Made by a program: the position numbers and the translations under genes. From JAKFWF01 sp031374115 (lineage in GTDB: Bacteria; Pseudomonadota; Alphaproteobacteria; Rhizobiales; Hyphomicrobiaceae), in assembly GCA_031374115.1 (NCBI GenBank), contig JANMNO010000045.1, positions 1 through 64,000 of the forward strand: DNA of 64,000 nt, read 5' to 3'. Shown piece by piece: positions 34,622-43,370 of the stretch. Numbering within the stretch: the stretch's first letter is position 1; each line of letters begins with the position of its first letter. The notes under the pieces were generated by a model, which was not told where the DNA came from, made no database searches, and saw only the letters and a program-made list of their open reading frames with translations.

Positions 34622-35323
34622 TCAAGCCATGTTGCTGGCTGCGGCTTGGACTTCGAGTGATAGGGCGATATTCATTTCGAAGGCGGCAACTGCCTCGCTG
34701 GCGATTGCCGCTTGCCGCAGTGGATCTAATTCGAGGGCGTCGATCGCGTGTCGATACCCGGTCTTGTAGCTGGCAAGATTGGCGATCGCGGGAAACGCGT
34801 AGAATGAAAGCTGGTGGACCCCGAGTTCAAGCGTGCGGGCAAGCAGTCGCATCATGATTTGCCCGCCGCTGAGATCACCGAGATAGCGGACATAAGCGTG
34901 CGCGAGCAGCAATGCTGGATCGGCTGCACGGGCCCTGGTAATTCGATCGGCGTAGCCAGCGCCGTCGGCCAGCAATGGTAATGATCGATGCCAGTCGCCG
35001 CCCACGATCGAAACGAGGTCGCACTCGATCATAGCGGCGCGAAACAACTCGGGCGGCAGAATGGTATCGACGCCCGCAAGCTGCAAATCAGCGCGGCTGC
35101 CCGCCTCAAGTGCCTGATAGGCCGGCAAAAGGTTTCGCAAAAAGAGCGCATAACCAATCGGGGTGGCGTTGCCGGTTAGTATGTCGGCCACAATGCCGGA
35201 CCGTTCCGCAATCCGATGCGAAGCCGTCGTGCTCTCCCGCAAGAGAGCGCTCAACCTTATAGGAACGGCTGGACTATTTGGATGTGCGTCTAAACTAGTC
35301 CGGCCGATCACCGTAGCGGTCAT
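34622..35323 (-). CDS. Biliverdin-producing heme oxygenase
   Basis: A 233-residue helical heme oxygenase. The proximal heme His is H36 in STTASHRIAERSG, and the distal helix motif YVRYLGDLSGGQ is present. It opens heme to biliverdin, the chromophore of the bacteriophytochrome encoded convergently 19 bp away. The pairing suggests a dedicated chromophore supply (bphO/hmuO type). Confidence 0.93.
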   Translation of the reverse strand: MTATVIGRTSLDAHPNSPAVPIRLSALLRESTTASHRIAERSGIVADILTGNATPIGYALFLRNLLPAYQALEAGSRADLQLAGVDTILPPELFRAAMIECDLVSIVGGDWHRSLPLLADGAGYADRITRARAADPALLLAHAYVRYLGDLSGGQIMMRLLARTLELGVHQLSFYAFPAIANLASYKTGYRHAIDALELDPLRQAAIASEAVAAFEMNIALSLEVQAAASNMA

Positions 35324-35435
35324 TAATTGATAACCTTCAGATAGTGAAACACCCGCTCAGGATACCACACGGAAACTTCCAGGTGCGAGCGATACGTCGC
35401 TGACAAGGTGCGCGTTTATCGACATCCTCAATCGG

Positions 35436-36458
35436 CTATTTCACGGCCTTGTTCAGTTCGGGATAATCCTTGATCATGCTCGCGCCATTCAAAGGCTTGT
35501 TCACGCCTTGATGGCAGGTCGCGCAGTTGAGTTTCGGGGCATCGCCGGTTGGGCCCAATCGTTCCGGCAGATAATTTGGCGTCAACGGTATGAGGAAGTT
35601 GACGTTTAGATCCCGCGCTAATCGCACACCGTGCCAAGCTGTCACTCGTTGCGGGGAGCTCTGATCCCAGTTCGAGAAACCTTGGCTATTGTGGCAGCCG
35701 GTGCAATTGATGCCCAAACTCTGCGACATATGCATCATCAAACCGTAAGTCTGCTCGGTCTTCTGGATGCCAGGTTTCTCGCCGTCGACGATTGGCAACG
35801 CTTCCTTTCCGACGACGCGAATGTTCTCCGCCTGCTCGATGAAGGGGGTAAACGGATCGTTCGGCAACGAGGCTAGCCCAACTTGCGGGGCCGGTGCATT
35901 CTGGCCGGCACGATTGCCGGCAAAAGAGCTATGCGCACCCTCGACGGGCTTGTACCAAATGTTTTCGGGAACCGGTTTGCCACGGTGACACGTATAGCAA
36001 GTCACGCCCGTGTCCGCGACGTGCGGTTTCCAATCGAGATTGATGTGTGCGGTCATCTGAAACATGCGTCGCGCAACGATCTTGTTCGGCACGGCGTCGG
36101 ACGCCATGTTTTCAACGTTGTGGCAATAGGCGCAACCCTGCTCCGGTGCGACCCACTCGGTGATGGCCAGCATCAGGCGATTGAATTCTTCGGTGCTCAA
36201 ATCACCCAGCACCGGCACATTCTGGTATTGGGATTTCGCCCTGGGCCCGTCGGCAGGTGCCAACGGATCCGCTTTCGGCACAACATTATTACCGCTCACC
36301 TCACGCATTCGCTGCAATCGCGGGCTGTTGATCTGAACCATTCCGGTTCCACGGTAGCCTTTTTGTGTCGTCTCCACGGGCGGGCCATCGCAGCCCGAGG
36401 CAAGGCTTGCAGCAGCGAAGGTGACGAGTGTTGCCCAAACATTACCAGGTGTTTTCAT
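35436..36458 (-). CDS. pufC: Reaction-centre tetraheme cytochrome c subunit
   Basis: A 340-residue lipoprotein with four CxxCH heme motifs: CAYCH (109-113), CYTCH (154-158), CTGCH (252-256) and CATCH (312-316). The signal peptide ends at a lipobox-like LASGC, so Cys23 is probably lipidated, and the protein sits on the periplasmic face of the reaction centre, re-reducing the special pair. The ATG at 36458 overlaps the pufM stop. Last gene of the puf operon. Confidence 0.96.
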   Translation of the reverse strand: MKTPGNVWATLVTFAAASLASGCDGPPVETTQKGYRGTGMVQINSPRLQRMREVSGNNVVPKADPLAPADGPRAKSQYQNVPVLGDLSTEEFNRLMLAITEWVAPEQGCAYCHNVENMASDAVPNKIVARRMFQMTAHINLDWKPHVADTGVTCYTCHRGKPVPENIWYKPVEGAHSSFAGNRAGQNAPAPQVGLASLPNDPFTPFIEQAENIRVVGKEALPIVDGEKPGIQKTEQTYGLMMHMSQSLGINCTGCHNSQGFSNWDQSSPQRVTAWHGVRLARDLNVNFLIPLTPNYLPERLGPTGDAPKLNCATCHQGVNKPLNGASMIKDYPELNKAVK

Positions 36459-37432
36459 CGGATCGCTCCCGGAAGAGTGGCGGGATCGATCACGGCAGGA
36501 CCTGTTGCCGGATAGGAAGGTGCGAAACCGTGCTGCACGCCCCATAGATACCAGTTGTCGACCACCGTGCCCGTCAACAAGATGCCGATGCCGCCGGTCA
36601 ATGGGCACAATACCGCAAACCACCATGACCAGCGATGGATGGATTCCATCGTGGCGTTGAACCCCATCGTCCAGCGCCAGAAGAGCGCTGCCCTTTCCGA
36701 TGCCGTGCCACGGTCGACGATCTGTTCGATCTCGCGCTCACCGCCGAACCGGCTGACGGCCAAGATCGTCGCAGCGTGCATCGCAAACAGCAGGGTCGCC
36801 CCGTACAGGAAGGTGATCGAAAGCATATGGAACGGGTTGTAGAACAGATTGCCGTAGCGGATCGAAAAGGCCGCCGTCCAATCGAGGTGGGGAAAAATAC
36901 CAAAAGGAACAGCTTCGCTCCAGCTTCCCATGAGTAACGGGCGGATAAAGCCAAGGCACAGATAGAGCCAGATAGCGGCTGCAAACGCCCAAGCGACATG
37001 TGTCCCCATGCCGAGCGCGCGCGCGCGCGCATACATTCGATGCCACCACAGGAGGATGGAAGCCGTAAGGAAGAACCCGGCCATAAAGTACCAGCCGCCG
37101 TCGTTGAGGGGCGGGATCGAGAGGCCATATCTGGGCGATGGCGGTTCGAGCGCGAGCCAAGGTAATTGGCGAATGAACTGCACCGGGTCCCAATTCACCG
37201 ATGCCCACATATTGAGCCCGATGATTTCGATCGCAATGAACCCGCAGATCAACGAAGCGATGCCGCTCCATCCCAGATAGATGGGTCCAAGCTGCGCGTC
37301 GCCGAACTTGCCGGCCCAATACGAAAAGGAGACGGAATTGCCACGGTCCCAAATACCCTGCTCGATTGGCACGCCCACTTCAGGTGCGGCTCTGACTTGG
37401 ACTCGCGTAAATAGATTCTGATATTCAGCCAT
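36455..37432 (-). CDS. pufM: Photosynthetic reaction centre M subunit
   Basis: A 325-residue protein with five transmembrane helices. Pigment and metal ligands fall at the canonical M numbers: H182 (PHLDW), H202 (NPFHML), H219 (FAMHAAT), E234 (GEREIEQI) and H266 (ESIHRW), giving the accessory and special-pair bacteriochlorophylls and the non-heme iron. Start ATG 37432; longer readings run into pufL. 16 bp after pufL. Confidence 0.98.
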   Translation of the reverse strand: MAEYQNLFTRVQVRAAPEVGVPIEQGIWDRGNSVSFSYWAGKFGDAQLGPIYLGWSGIASLICGFIAIEIIGLNMWASVNWDPVQFIRQLPWLALEPPSPRYGLSIPPLNDGGWYFMAGFFLTASILLWWHRMYARARALGMGTHVAWAFAAAIWLYLCLGFIRPLLMGSWSEAVPFGIFPHLDWTAAFSIRYGNLFYNPFHMLSITFLYGATLLFAMHAATILAVSRFGGEREIEQIVDRGTASERAALFWRWTMGFNATMESIHRWSWWFAVLCPLTGGIGILLTGTVVDNWYLWGVQHGFAPSYPATGPAVIDPATLPGAIR

Positions 37433-37448
37433 GTTCGGCCCCCTACTT

Positions 37449-38273
37449 TCAGCTCCAGATTGGGAGATTGAGCCACCAGCCCCACCATTCCGGCCAACCA
37501 CGGGTCCAGAAGGGGCCACTGATAATGATGCAAACTGCGCTCCAGAATCCGGCGGACAGGGCCAAGAAAAGCCCGAGGCGATGAACGCCAAGTGTTCCTA
37601 TCGAATAGCCGATCGTGTCGCGAAAAAAGGTATTCTCGTGCTCTGCCGTCTTCACCGTTTCGCCCTCTTTCGGGTTGGTCGCCGATAAGATGAGGCCGCC
37701 GTGAAGCGCGAGCGCCAGGCACGTCGTGAAGAAGAACGTCACCGCCAGCATATGCGCTGGATTGTAGTGAAAGTGCAGATACTGGTAGCCGACGTTGGAC
37801 ACCCAATCCAGATGGCTGATGATGCCGTAGGGGAAGCCATGACCCCAGGCGCCGAGCAAAAGCGGGCGGAACACCACAAGCGTCGAGTATGCGAGGATCG
37901 CGAAACTGAAGGCAAACGGCACATGGAAACCGATGCCGAGCTTGCGGCAGATCTCAACTTCCCGAAGTGCCCAGGAGATGAAGGCGCCGTGCGCGCAAAT
38001 TGTGATTATCTGCCAAAGACCGCCTTCCTGCAGCGGAGCGAACGCGAGCCCATAGCTGAGGTCGGGGGGCGCGATCGAAATTCTCCAGATGTTCCACGTC
38101 GGCCCGATCGCCGCCGACCAGAAGATCAAACCAATGCCGAGAAACGCGAAGAAAATCGTCGTGATGCCGAAAAAGCCGACGAAAAAGGGTCCAATCCAGA
38201 AGTCGAATAAATCGCCTCCGATCAGTGTCCCTCCACGAACACGATATTTCTTTTCGAAGCTTAGCATGGCCAT
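37449..38273 (-). CDS. pufL: Photosynthetic reaction centre L subunit
   Basis: A 274-residue protein, five transmembrane helices, N-terminus MAMLSFEKKYRVRGGTLIGG typical for L. Ligands (counting Met as 1): H154 (SHLDW), H174 (NPAHML), H191 and H231 (iron), and E105 near the primary bacteriopheophytin. TAGGAG lies about 10 bp upstream of the ATG. A non-coding segment of about 140 bp with stem-loops separates it from pufA. Confidence 0.98.
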   Translation of the reverse strand: MAMLSFEKKYRVRGGTLIGGDLFDFWIGPFFVGFFGITTIFFAFLGIGLIFWSAAIGPTWNIWRISIAPPDLSYGLAFAPLQEGGLWQIITICAHGAFISWALREVEICRKLGIGFHVPFAFSFAILAYSTLVVFRPLLLGAWGHGFPYGIISHLDWVSNVGYQYLHFHYNPAHMLAVTFFFTTCLALALHGGLILSATNPKEGETVKTAEHENTFFRDTIGYSIGTLGVHRLGLFLALSAGFWSAVCIIISGPFWTRGWPEWWGWWLNLPIWS

Positions 38274-38324
38274 GACGAGACGCTCCTATCGAGAAAGCCT
38301 GAGATCGGGCTCCGAGTTTACCGG

Positions 38325-38399
38325 CCGAGCCACCAGTTCAAGACCGAAGCGGCTCGGATAGAGTTTGAAGACGGTGACGAGCGTATGCATGTCACCGTC
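38325..38399 (-). promoter_or_regulatory. pufA-pufL intercistronic stem-loops
   Basis: Two stems lie in the pufA-pufL gap: CCGAGCC/GGCTCGG (38325-38331 with 38351-38357) and GACGGTGAC/GTCACCGTC (38370-38378 with 38391-38399, 12-base loop, 9 bp perfect). In Rhodobacter, hairpins here protect the pufBA message and slow RNase attack, giving excess LH1 over reaction centre. No U-tract, so not a plain terminator. Confidence 0.7.
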
Positions 38400-38415
38400 C
38401 TGAAGTGTTCACCGC

Positions 38416-38625
38416 CTAGCTTGCCTTGATGACAAACTTTACCGGCAGGGTGGTTGGGGTGATCACTTCGGCGGCCTTTGCCCGCGTAGCACGCGGACCT
38501 TCGAGCCAATTGAAGCGATCGGTACTCAGCAAGATGAAGTGGATCAGCAAGGCTAGTCCGAAGAGAAATGTGAAAAGTGCGACCAGCGTGCGACGCGGAT
38601 CGAACATCAACCAAATTCGCCACAT
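38416..38625 (-). CDS. pufA: Light-harvesting LH1 alpha polypeptide
   Basis: A 69-residue antenna peptide. N-terminal MWRIWLMFDPRR on the cytoplasmic side, one transmembrane helix, bacteriochlorophyll-ligating H29 (ALLIHFILLST), then RFNWLEG. About 25 residues follow the usual core, a longer C-terminal tail than in the classic Rhodospirillum protein. Start 11 bp after pufB. Confidence 0.96.
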   Translation of the reverse strand: MWRIWLMFDPRRTLVALFTFLFGLALLIHFILLSTDRFNWLEGPRATRAKAAEVITPTTLPVKFVIKAS

Positions 38626-38636
38626 GATCTTTCCCC

Positions 38637-38846
38637 CTATGTAAGGATCAGGCTGAGCGCCTGGGTGAAGCTGTCGCCCAGAGCAACATAACCTCTCGGG
38701 CCTGGCAGCCAGGGACGCCACATCCAAACGAGAATGTGCGCCACTACCGCGACGGCGGTGAAGATGATGAAGCTCGTCATGAAGAGGCTATGGAACTCCT
38801 TCGCCTCGCTGTCTGTCATTCCAGTACTTGTTCTGTCGACGGCCAT
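38637..38846 (-). CDS. pufB: Light-harvesting LH1 beta polypeptide
   Basis: A 69-residue antenna peptide. Family core SEAKEFHSLF with H19 and the ligand H37 (AVVAHILVW), followed by WMWRPWLPGPRGY. The ATG at 38846 is chosen because a perfect GGAGG lies 7 bp upstream; ATGs at 38861 and 38867 are alternatives. About 16 residues (VALGDSFTQALSLILT) extend past the usual end after the GPRGY segment. Confidence 0.95.
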   Translation of the reverse strand: MAVDRTSTGMTDSEAKEFHSLFMTSFIIFTAVAVVAHILVWMWRPWLPGPRGYVALGDSFTQALSLILT

Positions 38847-38937
38847 TCTGGTCGCCTCCATTGTCATGGCCTCGCGGCCGTTACCGCGCACACCCCGCGC
38901 AGCAAGGGATCGTGGATGATTGAGCCACGACATTCCC

Positions 38938-38955
38938 ACCGTCCGGGAGGACGGT
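38938..38955 (-). promoter_or_regulatory. Stem-loop between pufQ and pufB
   Basis: ACCGTCC-GGGA-GGACGGT, a 7-bp perfect stem with a tetraloop, 13 bp after the pufQ stop. It could separate or stabilise the pufBA message from the pufQ part. A weaker stem (CGTGG/CCACG) lies at 38911-38929. No U-tract. Confidence 0.55.
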
Positions 38956-38968
38956 TGGATCTTAGCGA

Positions 38969-39205
38969 TCAGCCCGAAAACGCGAGCGCGGTGCACACGT
39001 GCGCCATCTCGCGCGCGTCCGAAATGATCGACATGCGGTGTGGCTCCTCCGTCCCACCGAGCCAGTGGCGCGGAATAGCGTGTTTGACGAAGGTGACCGG
39101 TAGAAACACGAACAGGCAGGCCGAAAAAATGAGCCAGTAGTCCAGCCGCATCGTGATCTTCCGGCGTGGCTCGGCATCGGCATGAAGTGCAAGTTGACCG
39201 TGCAT
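38969..39205 (-). CDS. pufQ: PufQ, bacteriochlorophyll synthesis-linked protein
   Basis: A 78-residue protein with one membrane helix (LDYWLIFSACLFVFLPVTFVKHA), matching PufQ in size and place at the head of pufBALMC. PufQ raises bacteriochlorophyll synthesis in Rhodobacter; a carrier role has been proposed. The ATG at 39205 has GGGGAG upstream. It lies 124 bp after bchZ. Confidence 0.88.
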   Translation of the reverse strand: MHGQLALHADAEPRRKITMRLDYWLIFSACLFVFLPVTFVKHAIPRHWLGGTEEPHRMSIISDAREMAHVCTALAFSG

Positions 39206-39329
39206 GATCAAATCTCCCCTTGATGGGCTAAGTCGGCGGCTCGTTGAATTTGTTGTGGGCACTGCCTAGAACTGCGGCCCGCACACTGGTTCGCGAGGCC
39301 GGTACTTGGAACTCTCAGAACTCTCATCA

Positions 39330-40781
39330 TCATGCGGCGCGCCCCTCCAACAGAACCAGCCGGGACTTTGCAACGCGCCCCGCATCGACCTGCCGTTCGC
39401 CTGCCTGCCGCGCTCCGCGCTCGCAGGTATCACGCAGACGCTTGGCGGCGGAAATTCGTACGAGCACCGGCAGGGCTTCGATCGCCGCATCGAGTGCGGC
39501 TTTGGCATCCGTGTCCCACGGCAGCGCTGCCGCATGGCGCGATGGGGTGGCCTCGACGCGGTCCATGTCGGCCGCCAGCGGCAGAATGTGGAACAGCGCA
39601 TCGAACAGCGCATTGCATACTTCTTGGACGAGGTAGGTGGCGCCGGAATAACCCATGAACGGCGTGCCGGTATGGCGGCGGATCACGGCGCCTGGAAACG
39701 ACGCTGGAATGTACATCGACCGCGCGCCGGTCTCGGCCAGATACATGCGCTCATTGTAGCTGCCAAATAAAATAAACGGCGGCATCTCCTTGATCGAGCG
39801 TCGAACCGCCTCGTTGTCTGGCTTGACACCAGGTTGTCGTGCGTAGGCGAACGTGCATGGCAATCCCATTTCTACTTCGAGGAATTGGCGCACCCCGCGC
39901 GTATAGGTTTCGTTGGCGACGATCGCGAAGCTCGCCGTGCCATAGAAATCCTGTGTCACCGAGCGCCACAAATCCCACAGCGGTTTGATTGTCGTGTGCT
40001 TCTCGCGCTCGATGAAGGGTTCCGGATCGAGCTCCAGCAGCTCGCCCAGTTTCCGCAGAAATTTGGTGGTGCTGTGCAAACCGATCGGTGCCTGCAGATA
40101 GGGCCGGTCCAGCGCCTCGCACAGCAGGCGTCCGAACTCGCGGTACATGCAGATGTTGGCATCGGCGTTGGCGAGCTTGGCGACGTCGGCGAGATGGCTG
40201 CCGAGCGGAAACACCATGTTGATTTCGGCACCGATGCCTTCGACCATACGGCGGATTTCAGCGAGGTCGCTCGGTGTATTGAATGTCCCGTAGATCGGCC
40301 CGATGATGTTGACGCGTGGTTTCTCGCCGGGCTTGCGTGGCTTGCGTTCGGGCACGCGCTTGGCACCGAACTCCGTCCACAGCCAAAACATTGCGCGATT
40401 GGCGCTTTGCCATTGGTCTTCATCGATTGTGCGCGGCAGGAAGCGTTGAATGTTGGTGCCTTCAGGCGTGACGCCGCCGCCGATCATCTCCGCGATCGAG
40501 CCCGTCACCACGACGCTGGGCAGATCCGGATCGAGCGTGCGATGGGCGCGGCGCATGGCGCCCTCGGTGCCGTGTTGGCCAAGCTCCTCCTCGCCGAGGC
40601 CAGTTACGACGATCGGCAACTCGTGCGGCGGCAGAGCGTCTGTGTAATGCAGCACCGACGTGACCGGGAGGTTTTCGCAACCGACCGGACCATCGATCAC
40701 CACTTGCAGGCCTTTGATAGCGGTGAACACGTACACCGAGCCCCAGTAGCCGCCAGCGCGATCGTGATCGAGCACGAGCAT
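39330..40781 (-). CDS. bchZ: Chlorophyllide a reductase subunit Z
   Basis: A 483-residue NifK-like subunit of chlorophyllide a oxidoreductase, which reduces ring B to the bacteriochlorin. N-terminus MLVLDHDRAGGYWGSVYVF and DGPVGCENLPVTSVLHYTDALPPHELP, including a cluster Cys, are typical. The ATG at 40781 overlaps the bchY stop by one base (TGATG); a GTG three bases earlier also exists. Confidence 0.97.
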   Translation of the reverse strand: MLVLDHDRAGGYWGSVYVFTAIKGLQVVIDGPVGCENLPVTSVLHYTDALPPHELPIVVTGLGEEELGQHGTEGAMRRAHRTLDPDLPSVVVTGSIAEMIGGGVTPEGTNIQRFLPRTIDEDQWQSANRAMFWLWTEFGAKRVPERKPRKPGEKPRVNIIGPIYGTFNTPSDLAEIRRMVEGIGAEINMVFPLGSHLADVAKLANADANICMYREFGRLLCEALDRPYLQAPIGLHSTTKFLRKLGELLELDPEPFIEREKHTTIKPLWDLWRSVTQDFYGTASFAIVANETYTRGVRQFLEVEMGLPCTFAYARQPGVKPDNEAVRRSIKEMPPFILFGSYNERMYLAETGARSMYIPASFPGAVIRRHTGTPFMGYSGATYLVQEVCNALFDALFHILPLAADMDRVEATPSRHAAALPWDTDAKAALDAAIEALPVLVRISAAKRLRDTCERGARQAGERQVDAGRVAKSRLVLLEGRAA

Positions 40782-42340
40782 CACACGATCTCCGTCGACT
40801 TATTGGCCTTCGCCTGCTTTGCCAGCTTGCGCTTGTAGACCTCGCGGAACTCTGGGCGATCTTTCGGGACCGCTTCCCAAATGCCGGCCGATGGTCCGTG
40901 CCCGACACCCTCAAAGAACGCCTTCATATCGTCAAAACGCGACTGCGATCCCATCGCCGCATTGACGACTTGAGCGAGCGAACCGGCGCCGGCCGCACCC
41001 ATCAGCGGGCGAGCGGAGATTAGATTGGTGAAGTAAAGTGCCGGCGTTGCTGCCTCTTTGGCCTTTTGAACGACCGGCGTCGTCCCGATCGCGAGGTCGG
41101 GCTTGAACTCGGCGAATGCCGCCAAATCATGCTCCAGCGACGCGCGAAATTGTACGTGCACACCCTTCGCTTCGAGCCACTCGCGGTCGGCATCGGACCA
41201 AGGTGTCCGCGCGCATGCCGTGCCCACATAGCGCACATCCGCTCCGCTCTCGATCAGCAGACGGGCGACCAGCAGCTCGGATCCCTCGTAGCCCGAAAGC
41301 GTGATCCGGCCCTCGATCGGCATGCGTTGCAGCGCGCTGCGAATCGCCGGCAATAACTTGGCCTTGGCAGCATCGACTGTCGCACGAGCGATGCCACAGG
41401 CCTCGCCGATCCCATCGAGCCAAGCGGCGGTGCCATCGCATCCGACCGGTGCCGAGCCGACCACTTTGCGGCCGGCCGCTGAAAACTCACGGATGGCTGC
41501 GGTATAAAATGGGTGGATCGCCGCAACTGCAGCGCCGTCGAGCGCTGAATAAAGTTCGCGCCATTCGCGTGTCGGCACCACCGGACCAGCGGCGAGGCCA
41601 AGCGGCTCCAACAATGCGCCGATGGTCAGCGGATCGACTGGAAACATCTCACCGAGCAACGTGATGGTCGGTCGTTCGCTCACGCCTTGGCGGGGGGCTG
41701 CAACCGGACCGCTCTCGGCCTCACGACGCGCATAGTTGAGCATCGCCCCAGCAAGCACATCTTTAGCTTCGGCGTGGGTTGGCACACCGAACCCGGGCAC
41801 GTCGATGCAGACGATGCGTACCCCGTCGATCTCCTTTGGCAGCAGCTGCAACGGCACGCCGGAGGCCGACGGTACGCACAGGTTCGTCACAATCACCGCA
41901 TCGTAAAGCTGCGGGTCGGCGAGCTTGAACACGGCTTCTCGAATATCCTCGAACAGCTTGCCGGTTACGAGCGTCTCGCTGTCGAACGGCACATAACCGA
42001 CGGTACGGCGGGCGCCATAAAAGTGCGACGTGAATGTTAATCCGTAAACGCAGCATGCCGAACCGCAGAGGACGGACGCAGTGCGACGCATCCGCAAGCC
42101 GACCCGCAATGAGCCGAAGGCAGGGCACATACTTTGCGGCTTGTCATGCGGACCGGTCGGGTAATCTGCAGCGTACCGATCGAGCATCTCACTTTTGCCG
42201 GCAGTCGCCGCGGCACGACGCATTTCATCTTTGCCGGCGTGACATCCAAGACCTTCTTTGGCGGCAACAGCGATCGTCGCCGCGTCTGGCGGGGCTAGGT
42301 TATCGGCGCTGTCCGAAAGGTCGATCATCTGCCCTCGCAT
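40781..42340 (-). CDS. bchY: Chlorophyllide a reductase subunit Y
   Basis: A 519-residue NifD-like partner of BchZ. Cluster Cys in PQSMCPAFGSL, GSACCVYGLTF and VTNLCVPSASG, then the conserved HFYGARRTVGYVPFDSE. Starts: ATG 42340 or ATG 42328, the latter with GAGGG close upstream. 13 bp after bchX. Confidence 0.97.
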   Translation of the reverse strand: MRGQMIDLSDSADNLAPPDAATIAVAAKEGLGCHAGKDEMRRAAATAGKSEMLDRYAADYPTGPHDKPQSMCPAFGSLRVGLRMRRTASVLCGSACCVYGLTFTSHFYGARRTVGYVPFDSETLVTGKLFEDIREAVFKLADPQLYDAVIVTNLCVPSASGVPLQLLPKEIDGVRIVCIDVPGFGVPTHAEAKDVLAGAMLNYARREAESGPVAAPRQGVSERPTITLLGEMFPVDPLTIGALLEPLGLAAGPVVPTREWRELYSALDGAAVAAIHPFYTAAIREFSAAGRKVVGSAPVGCDGTAAWLDGIGEACGIARATVDAAKAKLLPAIRSALQRMPIEGRITLSGYEGSELLVARLLIESGADVRYVGTACARTPWSDADREWLEAKGVHVQFRASLEHDLAAFAEFKPDLAIGTTPVVQKAKEAATPALYFTNLISARPLMGAAGAGSLAQVVNAAMGSQSRFDDMKAFFEGVGHGPSAGIWEAVPKDRPEFREVYKRKLAKQAKANKSTEIV

Positions 42341-42353
42341 GAACGGGTCGGTC

Positions 42354-43370
42354 TCAAACTGCGTCGTAGATCACTTCGAGAGATTTCTTTTCCACCGCCG
42401 CCTTCCCGACCATGTCAACGATGGTTGCAGGTTCAAGAACGACATTGCGGCCCACCTGCTCGCCCTTGAACAGGCCGAGCAAACCATCTTGAGTGAGCGG
42501 GGTCGGACGAAGGGGTGGTGCTTCCGCGACGTTCATCGCGAGATCTTCGAACACCGCCGCCCACTCGCCGCCGGGCCGGCCGATGATCTCGTAGTTGGCA
42601 CTCTTGCGGCGGATATCTTCGTTGGCCGGGATCGCGGCCAAAACTGGCACGCCGACCGCTTCGGCAAAGGCTTGAGCTTCACCCGTATGATCGTCTTTGT
42701 TGATCACGAGGCCCGCGACGCCGACGTTGCCGCCGAGCTTGCGGAAATATTCCACCGCCGAGCAAACGTTGTTGGCGACGTACAGCGACTGCAAATCGTT
42801 GGAGCCAACGATGATCACCTTCTGGCACATGTCGCGGGCAATCGGCAGACCAAAGCCTCCGCACACCACGTCGCCAAGGAAATCGAGCAGGACGTAATCG
42901 AACCCCCAATCGTGGAAGCCGAGCTTCTCCAATAGTTCGAAGCCGTGAATGATGCCACGTCCACCGCAGCCGCGGCCCACTTCAGGACCACCTAGTTCCA
43001 TCGCGAATACGCCGTCGCGCTTGAAGCAGACGTCACCGATCGCGACCTGTTCGCCGGCGAGTTTTTTTCTGGCGGACGTTTCCAGGATGGTCGGGCAGGC
43101 GCGCCCCCCGAACAGGAGCGATGTCGTGTCGCTCTTAGGATCGCAACCGATCAGCAGCACCTTCTTGCCCTGCTGCGCCATCATGTACGAGAGGTTCGCG
43201 AGCGTGAAGCTTTTGCCAATACCACCCTTGCCGTAGATGGCGATGATCTGCGTCGTCTTGACCGCGGGCGAAGTGCTGATCGCATCCGGCTCGATCGCCG
43301 CTTCCGCACGCAGCCGGTCGACAATGGCTTGCTGCGCCTTGGACGCCTTCACTGTATCGAGCACGTTCAT
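42354..43370 (-). CDS. bchX: Chlorophyllide a reductase Fe protein BchX
   Basis: A 338-residue nitrogenase-iron-protein homologue that feeds electrons to BchYZ. P-loop YGKGGIGKS (46-54), switch DPKSDTTSLLFGG, and cluster Cys in GRGCGGRGI and DVVCGGFGLP. The ATG at 43370 overlaps the bchC stop (ATGA); upstream extension is a bchC shadow. Confidence 0.97.
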   Translation of the reverse strand: MNVLDTVKASKAQQAIVDRLRAEAAIEPDAISTSPAVKTTQIIAIYGKGGIGKSFTLANLSYMMAQQGKKVLLIGCDPKSDTTSLLFGGRACPTILETSARKKLAGEQVAIGDVCFKRDGVFAMELGGPEVGRGCGGRGIIHGFELLEKLGFHDWGFDYVLLDFLGDVVCGGFGLPIARDMCQKVIIVGSNDLQSLYVANNVCSAVEYFRKLGGNVGVAGLVINKDDHTGEAQAFAEAVGVPVLAAIPANEDIRRKSANYEIIGRPGGEWAAVFEDLAMNVAEAPPLRPTPLTQDGLLGLFKGEQVGRNVVLEPATIVDMVGKAAVEKKSLEVIYDAV

